From assembly GCF_017876775.1 (NCBI RefSeq), contig NZ_JAGIOP010000002.1, forward strand, positions 3,348,001 to 3,412,000: DNA of 64,000 nucleotides. Reading direction: 5' to 3'. Source of the stretch: Mycolicibacterium lutetiense (GTDB lineage Bacteria > Actinomycetota > Actinomycetes > Mycobacteriales > Mycobacteriaceae). The first letter of the stretch is position 1. Each line of letters opens with the position of its first letter. Below are positions 27,617 through 35,513 of the stretch, piece by piece. The translations under genes and the position numbers were made by a program. The notes beneath the pieces are model-generated. The model searched no databases. It was not told where the DNA came from and saw only the letters and a list, made by a program, of their open reading frames with translations.

Positions 27617-30170
27617 CGAAGGGCGCCACAGCCGGTCAGCCAACGACATCCGTAATGCGGCTGACCGCCTCGGCGCGCGCGAAAATCCGCCGCCCCCGCG
27701 CGAAAACCCGCCGCCCCCGCGCGAGAAGCGGCCGCCGGCTCCGGATGCCCGGCCGCCGATTCGGGAGAACGCGCCCACGGGACGGCCGAATGGTCCTATC
27801 GGGCGACCCAATCGCCCGGCGGTGCCGCCCGACGATCGGCTCACCACGGTGCTGCCACCGGTGCGTGACGACGGGCCGGTCCCGCTGGACGTCGTCAGAG
27901 CGGCGATGGGCGGCAGCCCGCCGCCGAAACCACCGCCACCGAAATCTCCGCCTCCGCCGCCCGGCGGCGGCCGTGGGTCGGGTCCCTCGGGTCCCTCGGG
28001 CTCGGGTCCGAAAGCGTCGGGGCCGACCCGGCAGTTCCACATCAATTGGAAGCTGATCCGACGCCTGTCGATCGCGGGTGTCGTGGCGATGATCCTGCTT
28101 CCGTTGGTGACCTTCGGTATGGCGTACATGATCGTCGACGTCCCGCAGCCCGGTGACATCCGCACCAACCAGGTGTCGACGATCCTGGCCAGCGACGGCA
28201 GCGAGATCGCCAAGATCGTGCCGCCGGAAGGCAACCGCATCGACGTCGGCATCGACAAGATTCCGGAACACGTCCGCAACGCGGTGATGGCCGCCGAGGA
28301 CCGCGACTTCTACACCAATCCGGGCTTCTCTTTCACCGCGCTGCTGCGCGCGATCAAGAACAACCTGGTCGGTGGTGATCTGCAGGGCGGATCGACCATC
28401 ACCCAGCAGTACGTCAAGAACGCGCTCGTCGGCGACGAGCGCTCGGGCATCGGCGGTCTGATCCGTAAGGCCAAGGAGCTGGTCATCTCGACCAAGATGG
28501 CCAGCGAATGGTCCAAAGACGCTGTGATGCAGGCGTATCTGAACATGATCTATTTCGGTCGCGGCTCGTACGGCATCGCGGCGGCGGCCAAGGCATACTT
28601 CGACAAGCCGGTCGAACAACTCAACGTCGCCGAGGGCGCCCTGATGGCCGCGCTGATCCAGCGCCCGTCGACGCTGGACCCCGCCGTCGATCCGGAGGGC
28701 GCCGCCGAGCGGTGGAACTGGGTGCTCGACGGCATGGTCGACATGGGTGCGTTGTCGGCCCAGGATCGGGCCGAACAGGTGTTCCCGCCGACAGTGCCGC
28801 CGGACCAGGCTCGTCAGGCCAACCAGACGACCGGTCCGAACGGACTGATCGAGCGGCAGGTCACCAAGGAACTGCTGGATCTGTTCAACATCAGCGAGCA
28901 GGCGCTGAACACCGAAGGCCTGCAGGTCACGACCACGATCGACCCGCAGGCCCAGGAGGCCGCCGAGGATGCGGTGTCCAAGTACATGGATGGCCAGGAA
29001 CCCAACATGCGGACCGCGGTGGTCTCCATCGATCCGCGCGACGGCGCGGTCAAGGCGTACTACGGCGGCTCCGATGCCAATGGCTTCGACTTCGCCCAGG
29101 CGGGTCTGCCGACAGGTTCGTCGTTCAAGGTGTTCGCGCTCGTCGCTGCCCTGCAGCAGGGCATCGGCCTGGGTTATCAGGTGGACAGCGGTCCGGTCAC
29201 GGTCAACGGCATCAAGATCACCAATGTCGAAGGCGAAGGGTGCGGCACCTGCTCGATCGCCGAGGCGCTCAAGCGCTCGCTGAACACCAGTTACTACCGG
29301 CTGATGCTCAAGCTCGAAAACGGTCCGGAGGATGTCGCGAAGGCCGCCCACGACGCCGGTGTCGCCGAGAGTTTCCCCGGTGTCGAGCACACCCTGTCCG
29401 AAGACGGCAAGGGCGGCCCGCCCAACAACGGCGTGGTGCTGGGTCAGTACCAGTCCAGGGTGATCGACATGGCCTCGGCGTATGCGACGCTGGCCGCCTC
29501 CGGCGTCTATCACAAGCCGCACTTCGTGCAGAAGGTCGTGAACTCCTCGGGGCAGGTGCTGTTCGACGCCTCGAGCCAGGACAACGGTGAGCAGCGCATC
29601 GACAAGGCGGTGGCGGACAACGCCACGTCGGCGATGCAGCCGATCGCCGGTTGGTCGCGCGGGCACAACCTGGCAGGTGGGCGGGCGTCGGCCTCAAAGA
29701 CGGGCACCAACCAGCTCGGCGACACCGGTGACAATCGTGACGCCTGGATGGTCGGCTACACACCTTCGCTCTCGACCGCGGTCTGGGTGGGCACCACCGA
29801 CGGCGTGACGCCGTTGAAGACTCCGGCGGGCGGGCCGGTCTACGGATCGGGTCTGCCGTCGGACATCTGGAAAGCCACGATGGACGGAGCGCTGAAAGGC
29901 ACCGACAACGAGTCGTTCCCGAAGCCGACGGAGATCGGCGGCTATGCGGGTGTGCCCCAGGCTCCGGCCGCCCCGCCACCCGGAACGCCACCGGCCGGTC
30001 CGCCGATCGCGGTGATGCCCTCGGTGACCGTGATTCAGCCGACCATCGAAGTGGCCCCGGGGATCACGATCCCGATCGGCCCCCCGACGACCGTGCCGAT
30101 CGGACCGCCGCCGGGAGCACCTGGTGTGCCCGGTGAGCCGGGCGTCCCGGTGCCACCGCCGCCTCCGTGA
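27609..30170 (+). CDS. ponA1: Bifunctional class A penicillin-binding protein PonA1
   Basis: This 853-residue enzyme polymerises and cross-links peptidoglycan. It has a long cytoplasmic Pro/Arg-rich region (1-150) and a membrane helix at ~152-177. The glycosyltransferase domain has its catalytic Glu in AAEDRDFY (~229) and GGSTITQQYVKN. The transpeptidase domain has SxxK at Ser504 (SSFK), SLN and KTGT at ~697. A Pro/Gly-rich tail ends the protein. The start is GTG 27609, within the end of the DUF5318 gene; older annotations of the M. tuberculosis protein start later and omit the cytoplasmic region, which PknB phosphorylates there. The stop overlaps the next start by 4 bases. Confidence 0.96.
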   Translation: MNSEGRHSRSANDIRNAADRLGARENPPPPRENPPPPREKRPPAPDARPPIRENAPTGRPNGPIGRPNRPAVPPDDRLTTVLPPVRDDGPVPLDVVRAAMGGSPPPKPPPPKSPPPPPGGGRGSGPSGPSGSGPKASGPTRQFHINWKLIRRLSIAGVVAMILLPLVTFGMAYMIVDVPQPGDIRTNQVSTILASDGSEIAKIVPPEGNRIDVGIDKIPEHVRNAVMAAEDRDFYTNPGFSFTALLRAIKNNLVGGDLQGGSTITQQYVKNALVGDERSGIGGLIRKAKELVISTKMASEWSKDAVMQAYLNMIYFGRGSYGIAAAAKAYFDKPVEQLNVAEGALMAALIQRPSTLDPAVDPEGAAERWNWVLDGMVDMGALSAQDRAEQVFPPTVPPDQARQANQTTGPNGLIERQVTKELLDLFNISEQALNTEGLQVTTTIDPQAQEAAEDAVSKYMDGQEPNMRTAVVSIDPRDGAVKAYYGGSDANGFDFAQAGLPTGSSFKVFALVAALQQGIGLGYQVDSGPVTVNGIKITNVEGEGCGTCSIAEALKRSLNTSYYRLMLKLENGPEDVAKAAHDAGVAESFPGVEHTLSEDGKGGPPNNGVVLGQYQSRVIDMASAYATLAASGVYHKPHFVQKVVNSSGQVLFDASSQDNGEQRIDKAVADNATSAMQPIAGWSRGHNLAGGRASASKTGTNQLGDTGDNRDAWMVGYTPSLSTAVWVGTTDGVTPLKTPAGGPVYGSGLPSDIWKATMDGALKGTDNESFPKPTEIGGYAGVPQAPAAPPPGTPPAGPPIAVMPSVTVIQPTIEVAPGITIPIGPPTTVPIGPPPGAPGVPGEPGVPVPPPPP

Positions 30171-31819
30171 CGGAACGGGTATCTCCGGCTCCGCCGGCAG
30201 GGCTGGATTCGCCGGCTCCGCCGGCAGAAGACCGGCGGAGTGCCGACGACCGCGACCTTCCCAGCCGCAACGATCGGCTGGCCGAAGCGCTGTCGCAGAC
30301 TGTCGGCGGACCTGTCGGCCGGCACGCGTTGATCGGGCGCTCACGGTTCATGACCCCATTGCGGGTGATGTTCGTGATCGCTGTGGTGTTCCTGGCTTTG
30401 GGTTATACGTCCAAGGCCGCGTGCCTGCAGACGACCGGCAACGGGACCGCCGACCAGCGGGTGGCCAACTGGGAGAACAATCGCGCCTATTACGAGCTGT
30501 GCTACTCCGACACGGTTCCGCTCTACACCGCAGAGTTGTTGAACCAGGGCAAGTTCCCCTACAAGTCCAGTTGGGTCGAGAACGACGCCACCGGCAAGCC
30601 GCGCATGCAGTACGACGGCAGCCCGGCGATCCGCTACATGGAGTATCCGGTGCTGACCGGGCTCTACCAGTACGCGTCGATGTCGCTGGCCAAGACGTAT
30701 ACCGCGCTGGCGAAGCTGGTGTCGGTCCCGCTCGTGGCCGAGGTGGTGATGTTCTTCAACATCTCCGCGTTCGGTTTGGCGCTGGCCTGGTTGGCGACGA
30801 TCTGGGCCACCTCGCGGATGGCAGGCCGACGAGTGTGGGATGCCGCGCTGGTGGCCGGTTCACCGATCGTGATCTTCCAGGTATTCACCAACTTCGACGC
30901 GCTGGCCACCGCCACTGCTGCGGGCGCGATGCTGGCCTGGGCCCGGCGAAAACCGGTATGGGCCGGGGCGCTGATCGGTATCGGCGTGGCCGTCAAGCTG
31001 TATCCGCTCCTACTGTTCATTCCGTTGGTACTGCTGGGGTTGCGCAGCGGACGTCTGCGTGAGGTCGGCAAGGCGGCGCTGACCGCGGTCGTGACGTGGC
31101 TGGTCATCAACCTGCCGATCATGGTGCTGTTCCCGCGCGGGTGGTCAGAGTTCTTCCGGCTCAACACTCGTCGAGGTGACGACATGGACTCGCTGTACAA
31201 CGTGGTGAAGTCGTTCAGCGACTGGCAGGGCTTCGATCCGGACCTGGGTTTCTGGCAGCCGCCGACGGTGCTGAACACCGTCACCGCAGTGTTGTTCGCG
31301 GCGTGTTGTATTGCGATCGGCTACATCGCGTTGACGGCGGCGCAGCGGCCCCGCTTGGCGCAACTGGCGTTCCTGGTGGTCGCCGCCTTCCTGCTGACCA
31401 ACAAGGTGTGGAGCCCGCAGTTTTCGCTGTGGCTGGTGCCGCTGGCGGTGCTGGCGCTGCCGCACCGCCGAATCCTGTTGGCGTGGATGACGATCGACGC
31501 CCTGGTGTGGGTGCCGCGCATGCTCTATCTGTACGGCGAAGCCAATAAAGGCCTACCCGAGCAGTGGTTCACCACCACAGTGTTGCTGCGCGATGTCGCA
31601 GTGATCATGCTGTGTGCGTTGGTGATTCGCCAGATTTACCGGCCGGAACTGGACCTGGTCCGGCACGGCGGCCGCATCGACGACCCCACCGGCGGGGTGT
31701 TCGATCGCGCTCCCGACAATCCGCCACGCTGGCTGCCGGACTGGCTGCGCCCGTCGGCCGACCGGGTTCGGGTCGAGCCCAAACCGGATCAGGAGCCGGA
31801 GCTGGCCGGCTCTAGGTAG
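30167..31819 (+). CDS. GT87/DUF2029 polytopic membrane glycosyltransferase-like protein (Rv0051-like)
   Basis: This 550-residue protein has about ten membrane helices after a ~60-residue cytoplasmic N-terminus. It belongs to the GT-C fold family that uses polyprenyl-phosphate sugars (mannose or arabinose) on the outer face of the membrane. EYPVLTGLYQYASMSLAK and the long first extracellular loop with acidic residues are typical. It corresponds to Rv0051. GTG 30167 overlaps the ponA1 stop (GTGA), making a three-gene cell-wall operon. The acceptor is unknown. A bidirectional hairpin follows the gene. Confidence 0.85.
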   Translation: MTERVSPAPPAGLDSPAPPAEDRRSADDRDLPSRNDRLAEALSQTVGGPVGRHALIGRSRFMTPLRVMFVIAVVFLALGYTSKAACLQTTGNGTADQRVANWENNRAYYELCYSDTVPLYTAELLNQGKFPYKSSWVENDATGKPRMQYDGSPAIRYMEYPVLTGLYQYASMSLAKTYTALAKLVSVPLVAEVVMFFNISAFGLALAWLATIWATSRMAGRRVWDAALVAGSPIVIFQVFTNFDALATATAAGAMLAWARRKPVWAGALIGIGVAVKLYPLLLFIPLVLLGLRSGRLREVGKAALTAVVTWLVINLPIMVLFPRGWSEFFRLNTRRGDDMDSLYNVVKSFSDWQGFDPDLGFWQPPTVLNTVTAVLFAACCIAIGYIALTAAQRPRLAQLAFLVVAAFLLTNKVWSPQFSLWLVPLAVLALPHRRILLAWMTIDALVWVPRMLYLYGEANKGLPEQWFTTTVLLRDVAVIMLCALVIRQIYRPELDLVRHGGRIDDPTGGVFDRAPDNPPRWLPDWLRPSADRVRVEPKPDQEPELAGSR

Positions 31820-31851
31820 ACGCAGCGGCTGAGCCTGCGGGCGCCGTGCAC

Positions 31852-31907
31852 CGATTTCTACCTCAGGGCTGCGAATTTCGTGATGCGCGACCCTGAGGTG
31901 GAAATCG
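31852..31907. terminator. Bidirectional hairpin after the ponA1 operon
   Basis: CGATTTCTACCTCAGGG (31852-31868) pairs with CCCTGAGGTGGAAATCG (31891-31907) with one T-G wobble. It lies between the convergent GT87 gene and the small membrane protein gene. Confidence 0.6.
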
Positions 31908-31912
31908 ACGGG

Positions 31913-32455
31913 TCACAAGGCCGGACGCGCCTGGATCCACGCCTTCGTCGACGGGAGCAACGCCACCACAAGCGTGGCGATCGGCAGCACGAGACTCAAA
32001 GCCGCCAACCCGCTGATGCCGAAGGTTCCGTAGCGCGCTGTGGCAGCGAGATTGAGCCCGAGGCTGATCAGGCTGCCGAGAACGATCAACGCGCAGCCGA
32101 TGACGATGAGCCGCCGGCCGATCATCTTGCGTCGTACCAGCGCCACCGTGCCGGCCAGGAGTAAGAGTCCGCAGGTGACGCTCAGCAGGGTCGCGAGGAC
32201 CGTCAGCGCGAGCGGCCCAGGGGTTCTGAGCGCCAGAGTTCGCAAGCCCGAGTCACCGGCCAGCGCGGCGAGTGCCGACAGACCGGCGATGCCGTTGCCG
32301 AGGGTCAGTAGGGCGCCGATCCCGGCCAGGACAGCGGTGATGATCGCCGTGACCCCGCTCGGTGAAACTCCAGGTGAGGCCGAAGTTCCCTCCGGTTCGG
32401 ATTCGTCGAGCGGATGCTCGGTGTGTTGACTCTCGGATCCTTGGGGAGAGGTCAC
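31913..32455 (-). CDS. Small four-helix membrane protein, paralogue of the upstream gene
   Basis: This 180-residue protein has a polar N-terminus of ~38 residues and four hydrophobic segments, with RRKMIGRRLIVIGCALIVLG between helices 2 and 3. It ends in LPSTKAWIQARPAL. The helix layout and the motifs K-M-[IL]-G-R and ATLVVALLPSTKAWI are shared with the protein encoded just upstream, so the pair is a tandem duplication. GTG 32455 is set by GGAG 8 bases upstream. Function unknown; no equivalent lies at this place in M. tuberculosis as I recall. Confidence 0.7.
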   Translation of the reverse strand: MTSPQGSESQHTEHPLDESEPEGTSASPGVSPSGVTAIITAVLAGIGALLTLGNGIAGLSALAALAGDSGLRTLALRTPGPLALTVLATLLSVTCGLLLLAGTVALVRRKMIGRRLIVIGCALIVLGSLISLGLNLAATARYGTFGISGLAALSLVLPIATLVVALLPSTKAWIQARPAL

Positions 32456-32513
32456 TGCTGCTGCTCCGATCGTGGTTGTTGCTGGACGGACACCGGGGAT
32501 TCGCAGATCCCGC

Positions 32514-33212
32514 TCAGCCCTGGTACGGCGGGTAGAACTGGGGTGCAACCGGATTCGGCTTCGCCCGAATCCATGCGGTCGTCGGCGGCAGCATGGCCAG
32601 CACGATCGTCGCGATGGGGAAGACGAGACCGAACAGGTTGAAAACAGCCCCACCTGAGTAGGAGCCGTAAACGTCGGCTTCTGCGGTAATACCCACACCG
32701 AAGGTGATCAAGGTGCTCAGTATCGCCAAGGCGCACGCGCCGACCACGAGCCAGCGGCCGAGCATCTTTCGCTGGAACAGCAGCACGGCTCCGATGGCGA
32801 TCATCAGGCCGAAGACGACGCTGAACAGGACCGAGACAATTAGCAACGCGTGCACCCCACCGGTGAGGTCGGCGTCGGAGCCCGTGACGGCGAGGGCGAA
32901 GGCCCCGACCGCGCCGCCGCCGAGACCGGACAGTGCGCCCAGCGCCGCGAGTACCGCGGCAATGGTTCCCGTGGCGCCACTGGGTTCAGGGCTGGGCATC
33001 CCGTACGGCTGGGGCTGGAAGCCACCCTGTGGCGGGTACCCAGGCGGCGGAAAGCCTTGTTGCTGGGGAAAGCCTGGCTGCGGTGGGTAACCGGGCTGCT
33101 GCGGGTAACCGGCCTGCTGGGGAAATCCGGGGTGAGGCGGATATCCGGGCTGTTGTGGTGGACCAGGTTGCTGCGGGAACCCTTGCCCGTAAGGGCCGTT
33201 CGGATAGTTCAT
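32514..33212 (-). CDS. Pro/Gln/Gly-repeat membrane protein, paralogue of the downstream gene
   Basis: This 232-residue protein starts with ~75 residues of repeated PGYPQQ/PGFPQQ units, a low-complexity cytoplasmic or surface tail. Four membrane segments follow, in the same layout as its downstream neighbour (FQRKMLGRWLVVGACALAIL; ATIVLAMLPPTTAWIRAKP). ATG 33212 has GGGAG upstream. The repeats are visible in DNA as tandem near-copies at ~33020-33185. Such Pro-rich tails occur in actinobacterial membrane proteins that associate with polar growth or signalling, but no function is inferred here. Confidence 0.72.
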   Translation of the reverse strand: MNYPNGPYGQGFPQQPGPPQQPGYPPHPGFPQQAGYPQQPGYPPQPGFPQQQGFPPPGYPPQGGFQPQPYGMPSPEPSGATGTIAAVLAALGALSGLGGGAVGAFALAVTGSDADLTGGVHALLIVSVLFSVVFGLMIAIGAVLLFQRKMLGRWLVVGACALAILSTLITFGVGITAEADVYGSYSGGAVFNLFGLVFPIATIVLAMLPPTTAWIRAKPNPVAPQFYPPYQG

Positions 33213-33281
33213 GCATCTCCCTCGAATCCACAACCAAGCAGCTCACCCTATACGGATTTCGCAGATCAGGGCGGTTTCGGG

Positions 33282-33336
33282 TAGCCTAGGCCGGTTGCCG
33301 ACGCAGGCGACCCTCCTGCCACGGACACGCCGTGGC
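33282..33336 (+). promoter_or_regulatory. rpsF operon promoter and leader hairpins
   Basis: TAGCCT (33282-33287) is a -10 candidate. The leader then contains two small hairpins, GCAGG/CCTGC (33303-33319) and GCCACGG/CCGTGGC (33318-33336), before the ribosome binding site AGGAGGTGA at ~33349. Leaders before rpsF are bound by the S6:S18 complex in many bacteria; this one could act likewise. Confidence 0.35.
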
Positions 33337-33367
33337 CGCAACGACCATAGGAGGTGATGGGTTCCTT

Positions 33368-33658
33368 ATGCGTCCATACGAAATCATGGTCATTCTCGAC
33401 CCGACACTCGACGAGCGCACTGTAGCTCCCTCGCTGGAGACGTTCCTGAACGTCATCCGCAAGGACGGCGGCAGTGTCGACAAGGTCGATATCTGGGGCC
33501 GCCGCCGGCTGGCTTACGAGATCGCCAAGCACGCCGAGGGCATCTACGCCATCGTCGATGTCAAGGCTGAACCGGCCACCGTGTCCGAGCTCGACCGTCA
33601 GCTGAATCTGAACGAGTCTGTGCTGCGGACCAAGGTGATGCGGACCGACAAGCACTAA
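33368..33658 (+). CDS. rpsF: 30S ribosomal protein bS6
   Basis: This 96-residue protein binds bS18 and 16S rRNA in the platform of the small subunit. [16 protein letters not shown] and [19 protein letters not shown] are characteristic. ATG 33368 gives exactly the length of the M. tuberculosis protein and has AGGAGGTGA ~10 bases upstream; an in-frame codon 36 bases earlier is not supported. First gene of rpsF-ssb-rpsR-rplI. Confidence 0.97.
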   Translation: MRPYEIMVILDPTLDERTVAPSLETFLNVIRKDGGSVDKVDIWGRRRLAYEIAKHAEGIYAIVDVKAEPATVSELDRQLNLNESVLRTKVMRTDKH

Positions 33659-33727
33659 AGGCTCTCAGTCGTCGGCGGGGCTACGTAGGCTTCGCGCAAA
33701 CGGACATGCCTATCCCAGGAGGATCTC

Positions 33728-34240
33728 GTGGCTGGTGACACCACCATCACAGTTGTCGGAAACCTGACCGCTGACCCGGAACTGCGTTTCACCCCGTCCG
33801 GCGCAGCTGTCGCCAACTTCACCGTTGCCTCGACGCCGAGGATGTTCGATCGGCAGAGCAACGAGTGGAAGGACGGCGAGGCGCTGTTCCTGCGGTGCAA
33901 CATCTGGCGTGAGGCGGCCGAGAACGTGGCCGAGAGCCTCACCCGGGGTTCGCGCGTCATCGTCACCGGCCGGCTCAAGCAGCGTTCCTTCGAAACCCGC
34001 GAGGGTGAGAAGCGCACTGTTATGGAGGTCGAGGTCGACGAGATCGGTCCGTCCCTGCGCTACGCCACAGCCAAGGTCAACAAGGCCAGCCGGAGTGGCG
34101 GCGGGGGCGGTGGCTTCGGCGGTGGCGGCGGCAGTAATGGCGGCGGGGCTTCGCGCCCGGCTGAGCCCAAAGACGATCCGTGGGGCAGCGCGCCCGCGTC
34201 GGGCTCCTTCAACGGGGCCGACGACGAGCCGCCGTTCTGA
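33728..34240 (+). CDS. ssb: Single-stranded DNA-binding protein
   Basis: This 170-residue replication and repair protein has an OB fold (1-~110: [36 protein letters not shown]) and a Gly/Ser/Pro-rich linker. The acidic tip DDEPPF docks partner proteins. It binds ssDNA as a homotetramer. GTG 33728 follows AGGAGG at good spacing. It lies between the ribosomal genes, the conserved arrangement in actinobacteria, which ties SSB supply to ribosome synthesis. Confidence 0.96.
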   Translation: MAGDTTITVVGNLTADPELRFTPSGAAVANFTVASTPRMFDRQSNEWKDGEALFLRCNIWREAAENVAESLTRGSRVIVTGRLKQRSFETREGEKRTVMEVEVDEIGPSLRYATAKVNKASRSGGGGGGFGGGGGSNGGGASRPAEPKDDPWGSAPASGSFNGADDEPPF

Positions 34241-34275
34241 TCAACATCGAAAATTTTGCAAGGAAGAGATAACCA

Positions 34276-34536
34276 ATGGCCAAGTCCACAAAGCGGCGGC
34301 CGGCACCGGAAAAGCCGGTCAAGACACGCAAGTGCGTGTTCTGCTCCAAGAAGGGTAAGGGGCAGATCATCGACTACAAGGACACCGCGCTGCTGCGCAC
34401 CTACATCAGCGAGCGCGGCAAGATCCGTGCTCGCCGGGTGACCGGCAACTGCGTCCAGCATCAGCGCGATGTCGCCATCGCGGTGAAGAATGCCCGCGAG
34501 GTGGCTTTGCTGCCGTTCGGCTCGTCGACGCGGTAG
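34276..34536 (+). CDS. rpsR: 30S ribosomal protein bS18, cysteine-containing form
   Basis: This 86-residue partner of bS6 has KRKCVFC-type CxxC (CVFC, ~23-26) and a further Cys/His group in NCVQHQRD. This marks the zinc-binding form used when zinc is plentiful, as opposed to cysteine-less paralogues under Zur control. ATG 34276 has AAGGAAGAG upstream. It lies 12 bp before rplI. Confidence 0.95.
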   Translation: MAKSTKRRPAPEKPVKTRKCVFCSKKGKGQIIDYKDTALLRTYISERGKIRARRVTGNCVQHQRDVAIAVKNAREVALLPFGSSTR

Positions 34537-34547
34537 GGAGTAGACCA

Positions 34548-35003
34548 ATGAAGCTGATTCTCACCGCTGAGGTGGAACACCTGGGTGTCGCAGGCGACGC
34601 CGTCGAGGTTAAGGACGGCTACGGCCGTAACTACCTGCTGCCCCGTGGGTTGGCCATCGTGGCCTCCCGCGGTGCCGAGCGCCAGGCCGACGAGATCCGC
34701 CGGGCCCGCGAGGCCAAGTCCATCCGCGGCGTCGAGCACGCCAACGAGCTCAAGACCGCTCTGGAGAACCTGGGCGAGGTGTCGCTGCCGGTTCAGGCCG
34801 CGGCCGACTCCGGCAAGCTGTTTGGCTCGGTCACCGCTGCCGATGTCGTGGCCGTGATCAAGAAGGCCGGCGGTCCGAACCTGGACAAGCGCACGGTGCA
34901 GTTGCCCAAGGCGCACATCAAGTCGGTCGGCACGCATCCGGTTACCGTCCGGCTGCACACCGGGGTGGAAGCCAAGGTGTCGCTGAACGTCGTCGCGGAG
35001 TAA
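34548..35003 (+). CDS. rplI: 50S ribosomal protein bL9
   Basis: This 151-residue protein has an N-terminal domain with the signature [21 protein letters not shown], a long connecting helix and a C-terminal domain. It binds 23S rRNA at the base of the L1 stalk. ATG 34548 with AGGGAG nearby. Last gene of the rpsF operon; a strong hairpin follows 48 bp after the stop. Confidence 0.96.
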   Translation: MKLILTAEVEHLGVAGDAVEVKDGYGRNYLLPRGLAIVASRGAERQADEIRRAREAKSIRGVEHANELKTALENLGEVSLPVQAAADSGKLFGSVTAADVVAVIKKAGGPNLDKRTVQLPKAHIKSVGTHPVTVRLHTGVEAKVSLNVVAE

Positions 35004-35051
35004 GCCTGCCGCGGAGCAATCCGTAGCGGAGTCATTCCGCAAGCACTCAAT

Positions 35052-35088
35052 CGCCCGGGTGGAACCTGTACAGGTTCCCACCCGGGCG
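35052..35088 (+). terminator. Terminator of the rpsF-ssb-rpsR-rplI operon
   Basis: CGCCCGGGTGGAACCTG (35052-35068) pairs with the following 18-base arm (35071-35088) with one extra C as a bulge, leaving a 2-base centre. The stem is very stable; a short TT tract follows. Confidence 0.7.
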
Positions 35089-35287
35089 TTGCTGCTCTCT
35101 GGCGAACTCGTTGCGGGCAACGCTTGACAGCGAACCTCACCCGGCGTTAACCGGCACGGTCCCTGGGCGCAACACAACACGCCCGGGACGGCAACCCGGC
35201 ACGACACGCCGAGGAACTTTCCATACACAACTAGTCACAGGCTCTATGGCACCCTGACCAGGGAAGACAACGGATCGCTCCGGAATG

Positions 35288-35354
35288 ATCCACAGGTTCT
35301 CCCCAGAGGTTCAACACCGTGACCGACACCTATCCCCACGCCATCCACAGGTTC
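35288..35354 (+). repeat. DnaA-box-like direct repeats upstream of dnaB
   Basis: ATCCACAGGTTC occurs at 35288-35299 and again at 35343-35354, with a degenerate copy near 35303 and TATCCCCAC at 35331. The first copy, TGATCCACA, matches 7 of 9 bases of the mycobacterial DnaA box TTGTCCACA. dnaA and dnaN are not adjacent, so this is not oriC; binding of DnaA near dnaB is an inference. Confidence 0.4.
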
Positions 35355-35422
35355 ATCAACAGGGGTGGTTCCGGGAGCCGCCAGCAACGTCTAGCGTTGT
35401 GCGTCGCGACTCCGTCGAGGTC

Positions 35423-35445
35423 TTGTCGGAGACCTGTTCTACAGT
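35423..35445 (+). promoter_or_regulatory. PafBC-type (RecA-independent) DNA-damage promoter of dnaB
   Basis: TTGTCGGAG (35423-35431), an 8-base spacer and TACAGT (35440-35445) match the mycobacterial RecA_NDp/PafBC consensus tTGTCRgtg-N8-TAnnnT with one mismatch in its less conserved end. The start site would fall near 35452, 62 bp before the dnaB GTG. Confidence 0.6.
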
Positions 35446-35457
35446 TGCAGTACCGAT

Positions 35458-35473
35458 TCGAATAGACGTTCGA
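35458..35473. promoter_or_regulatory. LexA (SOS) box upstream of dnaB
   Basis: TCGAATAGACGTTCGA differs at one base from the mycobacterial LexA consensus TCGAAC-N4-GTTCGA. It lies just downstream of the expected transcription start and 40 bp before the dnaB start codon, a position suited to repression. Confidence 0.65.
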
Positions 35474-35513
35474 GCATGCCTCCGGGCAGGGCCCGGAAGG
35501 GGGTGGGAAGTCC

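Noticed and set aside
33020..33185. CRISPR array or satellite repeat
   Set aside because: The repeats are in frame and encode Pro/Gln/Gly units of a membrane protein; no spacers.
35280..35400. oriC
   Set aside because: DnaA-box-like repeats are present but dnaA, dnaN and an AT-rich unwinding region are not; the location is upstream of dnaB.
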